DNA of 53,685 nt from a virus (IMGVR_UViG_3300047359_000099:1-53685), one strand, 5' to 3'; shown: positions 43,001 to 51,540, counted from the first letter of the stretch. The notes: a model not told the origin generated them from the sequence alone. Numbers and translations are program-made.

Positions 43001-43556
43001 TTAAATCATTTTGGAAATACTGAAGGAATTCTTCTGTTGTTCTGTCTACATCCGAATAGTCTAACAACTTATTTGTTGCAAGAACTGTATTCTGTTTGAA
43101 ACTTTCTACAACTGCTGTTTGTAAAGACTCTCTACCAGTAATAGTTTCTTCTTTTTGAAAACCATGTCCTTCAATTGTCTGTACATATAGTTTATCAGTT
43201 GTAACTAATGTTACCTTACCAACTGACTTACTTTTATTACCAACAACATACTCACCCTTAGTAAATGGGCCAGCAGTCTTTTCTGTGTTAGTAACACTTT
43301 GTTCTGTGACTATCTTTCTTGACTCATCACTAAACCTGTTAGAGACGGTGGCGTCTTCTAATATTAAGTCCCCGACACCGTCTTCTAAACTCAAGTTATC
43401 TAAAGTAGATTGTGAAGAGAGAGTAATAATCTCTGCTTCTAAAAATTCAAAGTACGCCTTTAGAAAGCTTTCAAGCGCTGGAGATTCTTCCTTCAAATAC
43501 TCGGGAAGTAGAGAAGGAAGTCTCGAACTCAAACTATCTGTTTGGTACTCTTGCAT
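40017..43556 (-). CDS. 7: Large baseplate wedge protein, T4 gp7-like
   Basis: 1179 residues (T4 gp7 is 1032). The N-terminus (RLPSLLPEYLKEESPALESF then LKAYFEFLE) and the segment FLQYFQNDLIPSLD...RRLTIKNIKDLYQSKGTAES...FLMRLLYGEDATIRYP are typical of the large baseplate-wedge start in marine T4-like phages. The middle has VGETVTGGTTGATSTILRIE-like beta modules. The C-terminal ~250 residues have repeated acidic (L/M)xEDG motifs and end KRIDLSYSAYVKSA. Position between gp6 and gp8 supports gp7. Its exact equivalence to T4 gp7 is not certain from sequence alone. Confidence 0.7.
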   Translation of the reverse strand: MQEYQTDSLSSRLPSLLPEYLKEESPALESFLKAYFEFLEAEIITLSSQSTLDNLSLEDGVGDLILEDATVSNRFSDESRKIVTEQSVTNTEKTAGPFTKGEYVVGNKSKSVGKVTLVTTDKLYVQTIEGHGFQKEETITGRESLQTAVVESFKQNTVLATNKLLDYSDVDRTTEEFLQYFQNDLIPSLDIGNTVNRRLTIKNIKDLYQSKGTAESVKFLMRLLYGEDATIRYPDNETQYISESGYNEIRRLRVVVDTGLPSATDRIIQYTPNSTFIEAEAIIENVFVDNFDEKEYALEITINHSGTFTQGSVVTFIDRDGITEYTGTILGIINQVSRESSSTYVSHDDDGVILLEGENTGGLLFEQQGVGSLYTKNDIIEFAGSKSNHTALNARGAVDGLTRGGITKIYIDTEGTGYDGEDLIVFDNAGTSGGGAEAVIGSVGDEVMLEGGTVYGHFTITATQGQTLFGGAGVTDDNGMAIFFNDADLVVFKNDIRQTPNTTYTTHDYTHRNDRVVFTAGLNAGDRVDLYTEFNRLTYEDNTNNGDTIVLETTVGNVRSIRIKSGGSGYEQVPACWPGGYIYFNDLSGFEVGETVTGGTTGATSTILRIEEDRNRLVVKRLPTDTGGYQNGETIIGGTTSTSRVNIETQVTRGEGARLFAYSDDIGGITSINLIEQGSHFYSDGILSDTSFFPMLISSPSAVPQQNVVIEGQVSGSTATIVKYDATRHILVYKNLSGCFADNETVAFNNVDTFKILKTNPYNGIGKFAGEGNMQEQFVTDKGQLNTSANHLQDSLYYQTHSYVIKVAESINKYRSVVKDLLHPAGHIFFGEVGLEKSVTGITPTSKFVPTIILVMKPVLYVPDAFSNSLRTYLLHADMSSTGPEGGVGLLTLDEAGQPTNNTDPRTGGEITEPRTEYGDSSHRSRHMNILKIVNKSVPSVRVDNVRGVVRSVGSVNLMDNQITLDYHNRKFVAADQGKIQSLHVHSEERLIMEDGCYIEFEEDACLMRAEEQVGAIVKGEFGSTFVSEDGEFNIRLESATTDEEKTFFVSEATIDFDDKYTLTEDGLRLVMEDGSPITDEESSENSITTYIPFGPTFKTINTMSGQQTYRISYYIKDEEDDGILMEDGYGTMLNEDSIPEGLRISDLDFVYPKMFMPKFKTNERKRIDLSYSAYVKSA

Positions 43557-43566
43557 ATATATCTAC

Positions 43567-44046
43567 TTAAGCAAAACTTACTGTTGCGCCAGTGTTAGCG
43601 ACTAGGTTCCATGCAGTACCAGTCCAAATCAATACAACAGCTTCACCTTGTGAATCTAATTTGATTTGTGGAGCAGCTGTAGTTGACTTCTGCCAATTAG
43701 TAACTGTAATCCTACCTTCGTATGAAGATGCTGGTTCTGTACCTGCAATAATAATTTTTAACTGACCAATTGCAGTACCGTCATCCAACGTAAAGTTGGT
43801 ATGAGCACCCCAACCATTACCATTAATAATAGTAACGAATGAAGATGCAAGGTCTGTTGCACTTGCTGTTAAAGTTGTGATATCGTCACTCGCCAAGAAT
43901 GTAGGGATGTTCTTAAAAAGTTGAGCAATAGTCATCTTTTTATTAACAGGTGTACCGCCTGGGTTATCTACGATATGTAGTAAATCATCTCCACCAATTG
44001 CTGCGTCAGCAACCGCTGTTAATGCGCTAATTTTTTTATCTGCCAT
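43567..44046 (-). CDS. Small virion structural protein (MADKKISALT type)
   Basis: 159 residues beginning MADKKISALTAVADAAIGGD then DLLHIVDNPGGTPVNKKMTI, an N-terminal module frequent in marine phage tail and fibre proteins. The rest is a beta domain with LKIIIAGTEPASSYEGRITV and EAVVLIWTGTAWNLVANTGA. AGGAG supports the start. It lies inside the baseplate operon between the gp6-like and gp7-like genes and has no T4 counterpart I recognise. A baseplate-decorating or fibre-attaching role is inference. Confidence 0.72.
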   Translation of the reverse strand: MADKKISALTAVADAAIGGDDLLHIVDNPGGTPVNKKMTIAQLFKNIPTFLASDDITTLTASATDLASSFVTIINGNGWGAHTNFTLDDGTAIGQLKIIIAGTEPASSYEGRITVTNWQKSTTAAPQIKLDSQGEAVVLIWTGTAWNLVANTGATVSFA

Positions 44047-44088
44047 TTTGTTTTTCTCCTATAAAAACCAAGTTAATGGAATGCTACT

Positions 44089-44112
44089 CTAGGCACACAC
44101 CATGTGTCCTAG
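44089..44112. other. Intergenic hairpin between gp6 and small structural gene
   Basis: CTAGG-CACA pairs with TGTG-T-CCTAG (9 bp with one bulge, 5-nt loop). No U-tract follows on the minus strand. It could be an RNA-processing or attenuation element; no known class is recognised. Confidence 0.45.
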
Positions 44113-44127
44113 ACCACTTTATGCATA

Positions 44128-46002
44128 CTAATATGATGTACTAGATGTTGAGTTATACCCAACACCAGCACTACTTTCACCACTTGCGATGGTGTCTATC
44201 TCACCTTTAACCGAAATCATTTGTTGGTCGATGTCAACTAGATTACCTCTAGAAGCAACAACATCAAATGATGCTGGTATAATGGTGAAGTCAATCGTAC
44301 TATCTGTCTTCTCTGTTGAAGTGAAGAAGATATTATTAATTGAAATTTTACCAGTAGAATACTCAACTGTTCCAGCTGAATTATCTAGATAAATTCTTGT
44401 TGCGCCTGATAGATAGAATCTTCTTAGATTTCCCTTTCCATCATCGTCAAAATATTGTGTGTTTACTGTGTCCCCTGACACCTTGAAACCAGTGGTAACT
44501 ATGATACCACCTATTTCTGTTGCATAACCTGATACAGGGTTATAGAACCCATTACCAAAGTCTACTGTAACACCTTTAGATTGGTCTGTAACCACTTTCT
44601 GTGATTTACGTAATCTTAGGTTTGTGATGTTAGAGAGTATAGAATCATTTGCTTCGTCTATAGATTTTACTAAATTAGAATGTCTGAATATAGAATCGAA
44701 GTTACTCAAATTAGATGCATCAAATGTGTTAATAGCATTGGTTATAATACTCTCAAGTTCACCTTTACTTAGTGTGGTTCCAGCAGGGTTGTATTTGAAT
44801 GTAGTAGAAATTAATATCTTAATAATCTCGGGGTTGACAATAGTTGGTCTAACTGTTAACATGTTTAATGCATTCAGTTTTTGAACAACTTGTTTCTGTT
44901 CTACTTCTGATAGGTAGTCTGCGTTCTTAGGTTTAAGTGCAATAAACACTTTACCATATTCGGGTGGGTTGTTGTCTTCACCACCCCATACCGCAACTGC
45001 ATCTGCGTTTGGATAATACTCACTGACCTTTGCTTTATAGTCATTCAGTGTTACCAGTCTGTTTTGTGAAGTGTAAAACTTTGTTGCTTTAAATTTGATT
45101 GAGTCGATAGATTCTTTTTCAGAACCACCAGCGGCCTTACTACTAGTCAATACAGAAATATTACTGAACCCATTAATACCATTTACAGGTGTGAATGTCT
45201 GAGCACCATTTGCATGATAGTCATCAACTACGATATAAGTTACTGTAATGATGTCACCATCTTTAAGAGCTGCACCTAGTACACCATCTCCAAAATATAT
45301 TTCTCTATACCCATCTTCGTTTTCTTGTTCATAGAATACTTTAGATGTAGTTGTGATATTTGAGATACCAGTTGACAGTGTGTAAGCAGCAGAAGAACCA
45401 CCCGAGTTCACACTTATTTGGATGTGTTGTTTATCTACTCTGGCATTACTAAGGACAAACTTTGGATTTGACATTTGTGTATCAAATACAAAGGTATCAT
45501 TTGCATAAGTGCCTTGTGTAAGTCCTACGTTTGAATATCTAAATTCATTTCCGTTCTGAGATGGTTTCGCACTTTCTGTAACAACAAAATCATAAGTACT
45601 TCCATCATATACAGTTTGATAGATTGCACCCCTGTTGAGTGTCATGTCGCCAGAAGTTGGTATGCTACCATCACCATTTCTAACATTTGAAAGAGTTAAA
45701 TCGACAAGTGCTGTTGCACCAGTTTCTGAAGAGGGAACAAATCCCAAATCTTTAGCACGAGATACTACATTCTTTCTTATCTGTGCGGAATCAAGAAACA
45801 ATTCACTACCAGCAATGTTAGTGTTAACTGCACTGATATGAGAAGAGTATGCAAGAAGGTCAATCAATACTGACATAGTCGACCCTTCGAAGTTATAATC
45901 TTTTAGTTGGTCTTGTCCCTTTAAAAAGTCTTTTAGATTCAGAGCAATATTATCAAAGTCTAATTCCGTAATGTTTAATTGTGAACTGTTTACTTTTGCC
46001 AT
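44128..46002 (-). CDS. 6: Baseplate wedge protein, T4 gp6-like
   Basis: 624 residues (T4 660). The N-terminus is diagnostic: LNITELDFDNIALNLKDFLK, YNFEGSTMSVLIDLLAYSSH and AQIRKNVVSRAKDLGFVPSS. Later segments ENEDGYREIYFGDGVLGAAL, RLVTLNDYKAKVSEYYPNAD and the C-terminal IDFTIIPASFDVVASRGNLV fit the gp6/J-type wedge family. gp6 dimers form the iris ring around the hub. It starts one base after gp25. Confidence 0.95.
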   Translation of the reverse strand: MAKVNSSQLNITELDFDNIALNLKDFLKGQDQLKDYNFEGSTMSVLIDLLAYSSHISAVNTNIAGSELFLDSAQIRKNVVSRAKDLGFVPSSETGATALVDLTLSNVRNGDGSIPTSGDMTLNRGAIYQTVYDGSTYDFVVTESAKPSQNGNEFRYSNVGLTQGTYANDTFVFDTQMSNPKFVLSNARVDKQHIQISVNSGGSSAAYTLSTGISNITTTSKVFYEQENEDGYREIYFGDGVLGAALKDGDIITVTYIVVDDYHANGAQTFTPVNGINGFSNISVLTSSKAAGGSEKESIDSIKFKATKFYTSQNRLVTLNDYKAKVSEYYPNADAVAVWGGEDNNPPEYGKVFIALKPKNADYLSEVEQKQVVQKLNALNMLTVRPTIVNPEIIKILISTTFKYNPAGTTLSKGELESIITNAINTFDASNLSNFDSIFRHSNLVKSIDEANDSILSNITNLRLRKSQKVVTDQSKGVTVDFGNGFYNPVSGYATEIGGIIVTTGFKVSGDTVNTQYFDDDGKGNLRRFYLSGATRIYLDNSAGTVEYSTGKISINNIFFTSTEKTDSTIDFTIIPASFDVVASRGNLVDIDQQMISVKGEIDTIASGESSAGVGYNSTSSTSY

Positions 46003-46003
46003 T

Positions 46004-46426
46004 TTATCTTACCCTCGTTACTGCGATTTTTACGGATTGGTCTCTTACTCCATTTTTAATACTATATGATACTGATACATCTAGTGTATTGGTATCGAAT
46101 TTATCTTCATCTATACGAATTGTTACATTCTCAACTCTTGGTTCGAAGGTTGTTATAGTTTTAGATAACGATTCCCCAACTCTTCGGATTCCTCTATCTG
46201 TATTTAATTCAAATAGTTTACTTGTTAGATTACCACCAAAGCCTGGTTTGAATGGTCTTTCATATGCATTTGTTAGAACAATATTTCTTACTGCCCTTTT
46301 AATAGATGCAACATCTGTTTTCCTAGTCACATCTCCAGTAACTGGATGTGGTTGAAACAATAAATCCAAATCAGAATATAGATTTGAAGTTGCTACGGTT
46401 GAAGCATTGTTTTTTACATCTTTCAT
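46004..46426 (-). CDS. 25: Baseplate wedge protein, T4 gp25-like
   Basis: 140 residues (T4 132). It has DLDLLFQPHPVTGDVTRKTD, then VASIKRAVRNIVLTNAYERP and FKPGFGGNLTSKLFELNT, the core of the gp25/GpW family. In contractile systems gp25 is the wedge core bundle protein that nucleates the sheath at the baseplate. Its ATG is 5 nt after a TATAAATA box with no Shine-Dalgarno, so this short gene may be translated from a leaderless transcript and heads the gp25-gp6-gp7 unit. Confidence 0.96.
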   Translation of the reverse strand: MKDVKNNASTVATSNLYSDLDLLFQPHPVTGDVTRKTDVASIKRAVRNIVLTNAYERPFKPGFGGNLTSKLFELNTDRGIRRVGESLSKTITTFEPRVENVTIRIDEDKFDTNTLDVSVSYSIKNGVRDQSVKIAVTRVR

Positions 46427-46431
46427 AGTTC

Positions 46432-46439
46432 TATTTATA
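46432..46439 (-). promoter_or_regulatory. Late promoter box before gp25 (leaderless class)
   Basis: Minus strand TATAAATA-GAACT-ATG in the 25-bp gap between the gp5 stop and gp25. The spacing to the ATG is exactly 5 nt. Confidence 0.8.
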
Positions 46440-46451
46440 CGTTCTCATACA

Positions 46452-47771
46452 TTACTCATCGGCAACACTTGTATTTTTCTTCTTACCTGCATTAGAACCT
46501 GAACCAGTATCTTGTGAAGTCGCTTTGTGTTTATGTGTTGCAAGTGTTGGGGCATTTCCTTCATCAGTTGATATATCACCGACTGCATGAATTGTAGAAT
46601 CATTTGTCTGAGCACCAGTGATATGAACTGTACCATCAACAGTTAAGTTTGTAGTCATAAGTGTTTCGGGTGATGTGAATGTAGTATTACCAACCACATC
46701 AGCATTAAGTGTTCCACCAATCTGTGAATCAACATTACCATCAATGACCTCGGATACATTACCTTTAACATATAAGTCAACGTTTCCTTCCATAACCTTA
46801 GTGTCAACATTACCCTTGAGTACTGTTGTGGATACATTACCTGTATTCACATTGATAGTGACATTACCTTTTTCTACAGTTATATCAGCATTACCTGCTA
46901 TATAAAGTTTGTTGTCCTTTGCAATTACTTGATAGTTATCATTTACTATACGTTGCACCACACTACCATCGGGATGGATTTCCTGAAACGTTCCTGAACG
47001 ATGTTCGATAGCTAGTCTTTCTAGTGTAGGAGTGTCATCGATTTCTATCAAGTGTCCCGATTCAGTTTCTATTGTTTTGTTAAAAGGATATATTGGTGCC
47101 GCTACTGAAGGTATCATACCCATCGGTGTATCGGGTTTGGAGTTAACTGCACTTATATCTCTACTAGTGTAATCCTTATCTCCTGTTGCGGATTGAGATA
47201 CATCTGTCTTATCATAATACAACGGATAGTATGGTAAGTCTGAATCAGTAAGTTCCAACTCTGTTATTGTTGACCCTGTTCCATCTATAAGATTGATTTC
47301 TATCTCTTGAGGTTTCTTGGGGAACTCATCTAAACCTTTCTCTAAACCAAATGTACGATTTGGGGATTGTGTAGGTGAAGCGCCATCGGGGGTGTCGGCA
47401 TAGTCTGCTGATGTCAATCTACGTGGGTCATTAAATCCTTTGATGACCTCTCTCTTTATTAACTCATCGGTTATAGATTCTCTATATCCTTGAGCAGGAA
47501 TACCAGCAACAGACCCTGTTACTACAAAATCTTGCTGAACATTTTCATCTCTAAAGTAACCAATAACAGTAGACCCCTCAACGAGTCCGTGTTGTGTTCC
47601 GAATCCTGATAGTCCAGCAGAAGTTGTTGGTAGAATAACTTGAGACCATGACAAATCGGGGGTTGCAATCATCTGTTTATCATCTGTATGTAAACCATGT
47701 ACACGAACACGAACCCTACCAATCTTTAGTGGGTCGTTACGGTCTTCTACTATACCATAAAACATTTTCAT
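46452..47771 (-). CDS. 5: Central spike/baseplate hub protein, T4 gp5-like without lysozyme domain
   Basis: 439 residues (T4 575). Residues 1-~100 are the OB-fold (YGIVEDRNDPLKIGRVRVRV, GYFRDENVQQDFVVTG). After the linker comes ETESGHLIEIDDTPTLERLA, GTFQEIHPDGS, then octad repeats around VxxGNV (about residues 295-360), the triple-stranded beta-helix needle. No T4-lysozyme sequence lies between OB-fold and needle, as in many marine relatives. The C-terminus is Ser/Lys-rich (THKHKATSQDT...). The start overlaps the preceding gene (TAATG). Confidence 0.93.
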   Translation of the reverse strand: MKMFYGIVEDRNDPLKIGRVRVRVHGLHTDDKQMIATPDLSWSQVILPTTSAGLSGFGTQHGLVEGSTVIGYFRDENVQQDFVVTGSVAGIPAQGYRESITDELIKREVIKGFNDPRRLTSADYADTPDGASPTQSPNRTFGLEKGLDEFPKKPQEIEINLIDGTGSTITELELTDSDLPYYPLYYDKTDVSQSATGDKDYTSRDISAVNSKPDTPMGMIPSVAAPIYPFNKTIETESGHLIEIDDTPTLERLAIEHRSGTFQEIHPDGSVVQRIVNDNYQVIAKDNKLYIAGNADITVEKGNVTINVNTGNVSTTVLKGNVDTKVMEGNVDLYVKGNVSEVIDGNVDSQIGGTLNADVVGNTTFTSPETLMTTNLTVDGTVHITGAQTNDSTIHAVGDISTDEGNAPTLATHKHKATSQDTGSGSNAGKKKNTSVADE

Positions 47772-49234
47772 TAATCGTCCTCGGGTGCTTCCATAGTGTC
47801 TTGTGGGTTGATGGATGTTATCGCTTTAGCAAAACTCTCCTTAACACACTCTATATTACATAGACCACCATTCTCTAATACATTTCCTTGGAAACATATA
47901 TCAGTAATTAAATATCTACCGTCATTCAGTTTATCTTTACTTTCTGCACTAGATGCTAGTTGCGGTTCGGGTAATTCTAAGTTGATAATAGTTCCGCAAC
48001 TAATATCTGTTCTAAATGGAATGGACACTACCATAGTATGTTGTTGTAGTATCTCCATCATCGATTGTCTTTCTAATTTTGCGTTGTCTTTATTCTTCTG
48101 ACCTTGGAACACCTCATTTTCAGTAAGAGATGTTGATTGGTCAAATACATGTGTAGTAGTGTAATCATAGACCACAACACTGTCAAATGCTTTGTTGGGT
48201 GCTAAATTAACATCCACCTCAGTCACATTGGGGGATACAAATTTGTCAACAATATCTTCTGTAGTAAGTGTCATCTCAGTAAAAGATTCACCACCATCTG
48301 TTAATATTATTGGATTTTTGCCAGAGACATGGTTACCCTTTTTAAAACTTTCTTCCAAGTCAAATACAATATCCTCTTCAATTTTCCTAACAGGGTCATA
48401 CACTTTCATGGAACTAGCATACGCTCCAGCGATAGTACCTCTAAGCGTATCGAATGCTTGTGGTCTAGTGTAACTTACAATTTGTGTGTTCAAACCACTT
48501 GGGGCATTGATATCGGTTTCTCCAGTATCCAAGTTTTCTGTTCTTGGTCTGAAAGAAAATGATAGTGGATACTCTTGTTCCATCATAGTGTCAATAGATT
48601 TGAACTTATACTTACCATTTAGTGTTTGGAAAAAGAACATACCATTTTTAAACGATGTCTTGTTTCCTATAGATGAGTTTTGTGTTATCCAGTCTATTAT
48701 TTTAGAGACTTTCCAATTGGGCCATACCATCTGATTGTTGTCGGGTATGGTCGTTTCCCATGAGTCGAACTCTTCGGGTTTCATCTTAACGTCTTCTACT
48801 AAGATGTTTTGTAACATCTTATCATACGAACCACGCATCGCCTTACTTACACGTACACGCTCACACGCAAACATTCGTGGGTCACATAGTCTCAATACAT
48901 ACGTCTGTGTAGTATCATTGACACGGTTTATATTTGATGCCTTATATACACGAAAGTCTCTATCGATACTATCTTCTTTAGCCGCCTTTTCTCCAGTTCC
49001 CTGTTTCATAGATATGGAAACACGTATGAACTCCTGACCAGTAAACCTGTAATTTTTAATTAAATTCAGACCATCAATGAAGTGTATCTCTCCAGTAGTG
49101 TACTTTTTGTAGATAGATTCGTACAAGCGAAATCCAGTTATGAGTTTGGTTATCTCAACGGATTCTTTGAATTGATTGGAGAGTGTTATTGAGTTTATAA
49201 AAAACTCACCACCCTTACGGTTATCTGTTGTCAT
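47771..49234 (-). CDS. 27: Baseplate hub protein, T4 gp27-like
   Basis: 487 residues (T4 gp27 391). The N-terminal tube-like domain has NSITLSNQFKESVEITKLIT, ESIYKKYTTGEIHFIDGLN and RFTGQEFIRVSISMKQG. Then come TQTYVLRLCDPRMFACERVR, MLQNILVEDVK and NWKVSKIIDWITQNSS, which match the hub layout of gp27-type proteins. The C-terminal domain has MVVSIPFRTDISCGTIINLE. It carries the gp5 spike, whose gene follows with a one-base overlap. The match is by layout and context more than by motif. Confidence 0.78.
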   Translation of the reverse strand: MTTDNRKGGEFFINSITLSNQFKESVEITKLITGFRLYESIYKKYTTGEIHFIDGLNLIKNYRFTGQEFIRVSISMKQGTGEKAAKEDSIDRDFRVYKASNINRVNDTTQTYVLRLCDPRMFACERVRVSKAMRGSYDKMLQNILVEDVKMKPEEFDSWETTIPDNNQMVWPNWKVSKIIDWITQNSSIGNKTSFKNGMFFFQTLNGKYKFKSIDTMMEQEYPLSFSFRPRTENLDTGETDINAPSGLNTQIVSYTRPQAFDTLRGTIAGAYASSMKVYDPVRKIEEDIVFDLEESFKKGNHVSGKNPIILTDGGESFTEMTLTTEDIVDKFVSPNVTEVDVNLAPNKAFDSVVVYDYTTTHVFDQSTSLTENEVFQGQKNKDNAKLERQSMMEILQQHTMVVSIPFRTDISCGTIINLELPEPQLASSAESKDKLNDGRYLITDICFQGNVLENGGLCNIECVKESFAKAITSINPQDTMEAPEDD

Positions 49235-49237
49235 ATA

Positions 49238-49975
49238 TTAAACTTGCAAAAGTGATTCGTATTGGGTTACCACAGTTTTTATATACTGTGGTTTGATTAC
49301 TTTAATTTTTCTCTTATCTTCATTAAGTGCATTTTCCATTTCCCATATACTTACACTTTGAAATCCACTCTGAGGTGTTGTGGATTTTATACCCTTACTA
49401 TTAACGTAGTGTGATATGGAATCTCTTGGTTGCACTACACCTTGTACTGTAGAACTCTTGAGAGAGCCTGTTATAGTTTGGTCTGCACTCCAATCTCCAG
49501 CAGTAACTCTAAGTCGGTTGTTCGATGGGTCGACCTGTAATACGTGTCCTGTTGTTGTACCTTGTGTGATTATTTCACCCAATAAGAATTTATTATCGGA
49601 TGTGATATTGCCCTGTCCATCTGTGTTGTGTGGGCCCACAATATCTGTTGAAGATGATGCGGTTAGATATACACCTTCATATTTTCTATCTAGATAATTA
49701 TTAAAAGTGGTGTTGTCCATATACCAATCATAGTAATTATCTATCTCATTCACTAGGAATAATACCCAATGCAAATCACTATCTCCGTATAGTTTGGAAG
49801 CAACTATATCGGGTCTTTCACCTTCATCTAATTGATAAAACTCATAATCAATCAGTGTATTAACTTTTTGTAATTCAATCTTACCCTTACGGAAGAAATC
49901 TTTGATGTGGATAATTCTGCCATCATTAAGTTTATACTGTATCGTTGGAAAGTTTTTAAATAATTGTGATGCCAT
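49238..49975 (-). CDS. 53: Baseplate wedge protein, T4 gp53-like
   Basis: 245 residues (T4 196). The start LFKNFPTIQYKLNDGRI and the LysM-like core DEGERPDIVASKLYGDSDLH with WVLFLVNEIDNYYDWYMDN are the gp53 signature. The extra ~70 residues form a beta insertion near HNTDGQGNITSDNKFLLGEI. gp53 links wedges into the six-fold baseplate. It lies 5 bp after the tube-cap gene. Confidence 0.93.
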   Translation of the reverse strand: MASQLFKNFPTIQYKLNDGRIIHIKDFFRKGKIELQKVNTLIDYEFYQLDEGERPDIVASKLYGDSDLHWVLFLVNEIDNYYDWYMDNTTFNNYLDRKYEGVYLTASSSTDIVGPHNTDGQGNITSDNKFLLGEIITQGTTTGHVLQVDPSNNRLRVTAGDWSADQTITGSLKSSTVQGVVQPRDSISHYVNSKGIKSTTPQSGFQSVSIWEMENALNEDKRKIKVIKPQYIKTVVTQYESLLQV

Positions 49976-49980
49976 AATTG

Positions 49981-51069
49981 TTATCCGTTGGTTGTATCTC
50001 TATTGTCCAATATACTTTGTGTACCACCACCTATACTAGTGTCTGCTTTTGGATGTGGTGATATCATCTGATACGTTTCCTGTGTAAGAACTTTAATCTC
50101 AGTAAATGCTAAATTCAACTTCATCTCTAGTGGTGTGCCATCGGAAAAAGTCTCTAGTGTACTACCACCACCATATGTTACAGATGCATCTGTAATTACT
50201 GCTGGTAAGAATCCGTCCATAGTATTTTTAATAGGCCCTTCCCATCTTAAATCGATAATGTTCGGATAGTTGAAATAATTTTCAATCTGATTTGACTCAT
50301 CCGAACCAAAAGTGTCGGGTAACATGGCAGTTCTTAAAGTGTATATAATTTCTTTACATACATCTGCTTCTTCTTGCGATACTGGTCTCATTGTAAATTC
50401 CATACTGAATGAACGAAACCCAACACCCTCTAACATCTGTTCTTTCATCGGGTTGACTGCTTGTCCCTGTGCAAAGTTAACAACATCACCTGTTGCCATA
50501 TTAGCCATCTTATTTAGACCTGACGATATAGCAGCATTCAATGCATCACCAATTGCCACACTTGTATCAACGAAACCGTCTGCTCCCATGACATCCATAA
50601 TACCCCTTGCAGCTACACCAACCTCACCTTCTTTGTATGAAACTTTCGCTTCACTTACTTGTCCAGTAGGAACGTACATATAAATGTATGTCTCTGAATC
50701 ATTCATTAAGTTTTTAGCATTAGCACCACTGTTCTGTTGTTTTCTTGGTCTAATTTTTATTTCTAGATAGTTGTTGAGTTGCTCTAAAGGATACTGTAGT
50801 TCTTTTGTTTGTCCAGCGGGTGGTCTCTTAGCAGCCTTAATGGATTTCATTTTATTAGCAGCATCCTCATCTTGATTGAGTCTACTTCTTCTTCCTTCTA
50901 ATATCTCTCTTTCTTTATCTGCTAGTTCTTTAAGAGCATCATAGTTTGATAGGTCTGCGATTGTTTTTTTGTAGTCTGTATTTGAGATTTTAGACTTAAG
51001 ACCCTTTACTGATTTCAATGCTGATGAAGCAGAGTTGACTTTCGATAGAATTTTGTTTAGTGATGCCAT
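49981..51069 (-). CDS. 48: Baseplate tail-tube cap/junction protein, T4 gp48-like
   Basis: 362 residues, T4 gp48 364. The N-terminus is a charged helical region (~1-110, with KELADKEREILEGRRSRLNQ). The C-terminal half has FRSFSMEFTMRPVSQEEADV, then CKEIIYTLRTAMLP, NYPNIIDLRWEG and EMKLNLAFTEIKVLT, the tube-like fold shared by gp48 and gp54. Length and neighbours favour gp48. A second tube-initiator-like gene lies on the plus strand at 52234, supporting that both exist. Transcription starts divergently from gp4. Confidence 0.82.
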   Translation of the reverse strand: MASLNKILSKVNSASSALKSVKGLKSKISNTDYKKTIADLSNYDALKELADKEREILEGRRSRLNQDEDAANKMKSIKAAKRPPAGQTKELQYPLEQLNNYLEIKIRPRKQQNSGANAKNLMNDSETYIYMYVPTGQVSEAKVSYKEGEVGVAARGIMDVMGADGFVDTSVAIGDALNAAISSGLNKMANMATGDVVNFAQGQAVNPMKEQMLEGVGFRSFSMEFTMRPVSQEEADVCKEIIYTLRTAMLPDTFGSDESNQIENYFNYPNIIDLRWEGPIKNTMDGFLPAVITDASVTYGGGSTLETFSDGTPLEMKLNLAFTEIKVLTQETYQMISPHPKADTSIGGGTQSILDNRDTTNG

Positions 51070-51070
51070 G

Positions 51071-51078
51071 TATAAATA
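51071..51078 (+). promoter_or_regulatory. Late promoter box for the plus-strand gp4 operon
   Basis: Plus strand TATAAATA in the 39-bp divergent gap, 30 nt before the gp4 ATG; the predicted leader is about 25 nt. It lies just two bases from the gp48 start codon on the other strand. Confidence 0.72.
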
Positions 51079-51103
51079 CCTAGAGTTTCATTATTGTTAC
51101 ATC

Positions 51104-51111
51104 TATTTATG
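51104..51111 (-). promoter_or_regulatory. Probable late promoter box (CATAAATA) for the gp48 operon
   Basis: Minus-strand CATAAATA, one base off consensus, overlaps the gp4 start codon. It would give gp48 a leader of about 29 nt. It is the mirror of the plus-strand box. Confidence 0.5.
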
Positions 51112-51540
51112 TCATATAGCGGACGGTTTAAACCGAAGAATTACAAAAAATATACAGGCGACCCCACAAAGATTGTCTATCGTTCGCTGTGGGAGCGAAG
51201 ATTCATGCAATATTGTGATGATAACAACAATATTATTGAATGGGGTAGTGAAGAAATCATCATTCCATACATCTCACCAGTAGATAAAAAGGTTCATAGA
51301 TACTTCCCTGATTTCTATATCAAGTATCGTAACACTAGGGGTGAAGTGTTGCATGAGATTATAGAAGTTAAACCTAAGAAACAAACTAAACCTCCTAAAG
51401 AACCCAAAAGAAAAACCAAAAGATACATCAACGAGGTTGCAACTTATCTTGTCAATCAAGCAAAGTTCAAAGCAGCAAACGAATACTGTAAAGACCGTAA
51501 ATATAAATTTAGAATATTAACTGAAGACCATCTAACTTAG
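51109..51540 (+). CDS. 4: Head completion protein, T4 gp4-like
   Basis: From the ATG at 51109 the protein has 143 residues (T4 150). Strong landmarks are SGRFKPKNYKKYTGDPTKIV, YRSLWERRFMQYCDDN, IIEWGSEEIIIPYISPVD and HRYFPDFYIKYRN...EIIEVKPKKQTKPP. These fit the gp4/gp50 head-completion family, which resembles PD-(D/E)xK/Tn7 TnsA-type nucleases (E, then D in YFPDF, then E-x-K in IEVKPK). It acts on packaged heads before tail joining. A TTG at 51094 is in frame but less likely. No Shine-Dalgarno is seen. Confidence 0.95.
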   Translation: MSYSGRFKPKNYKKYTGDPTKIVYRSLWERRFMQYCDDNNNIIEWGSEEIIIPYISPVDKKVHRYFPDFYIKYRNTRGEVLHEIIEVKPKKQTKPPKEPKRKTKRYINEVATYLVNQAKFKAANEYCKDRKYKFRILTEDHLT

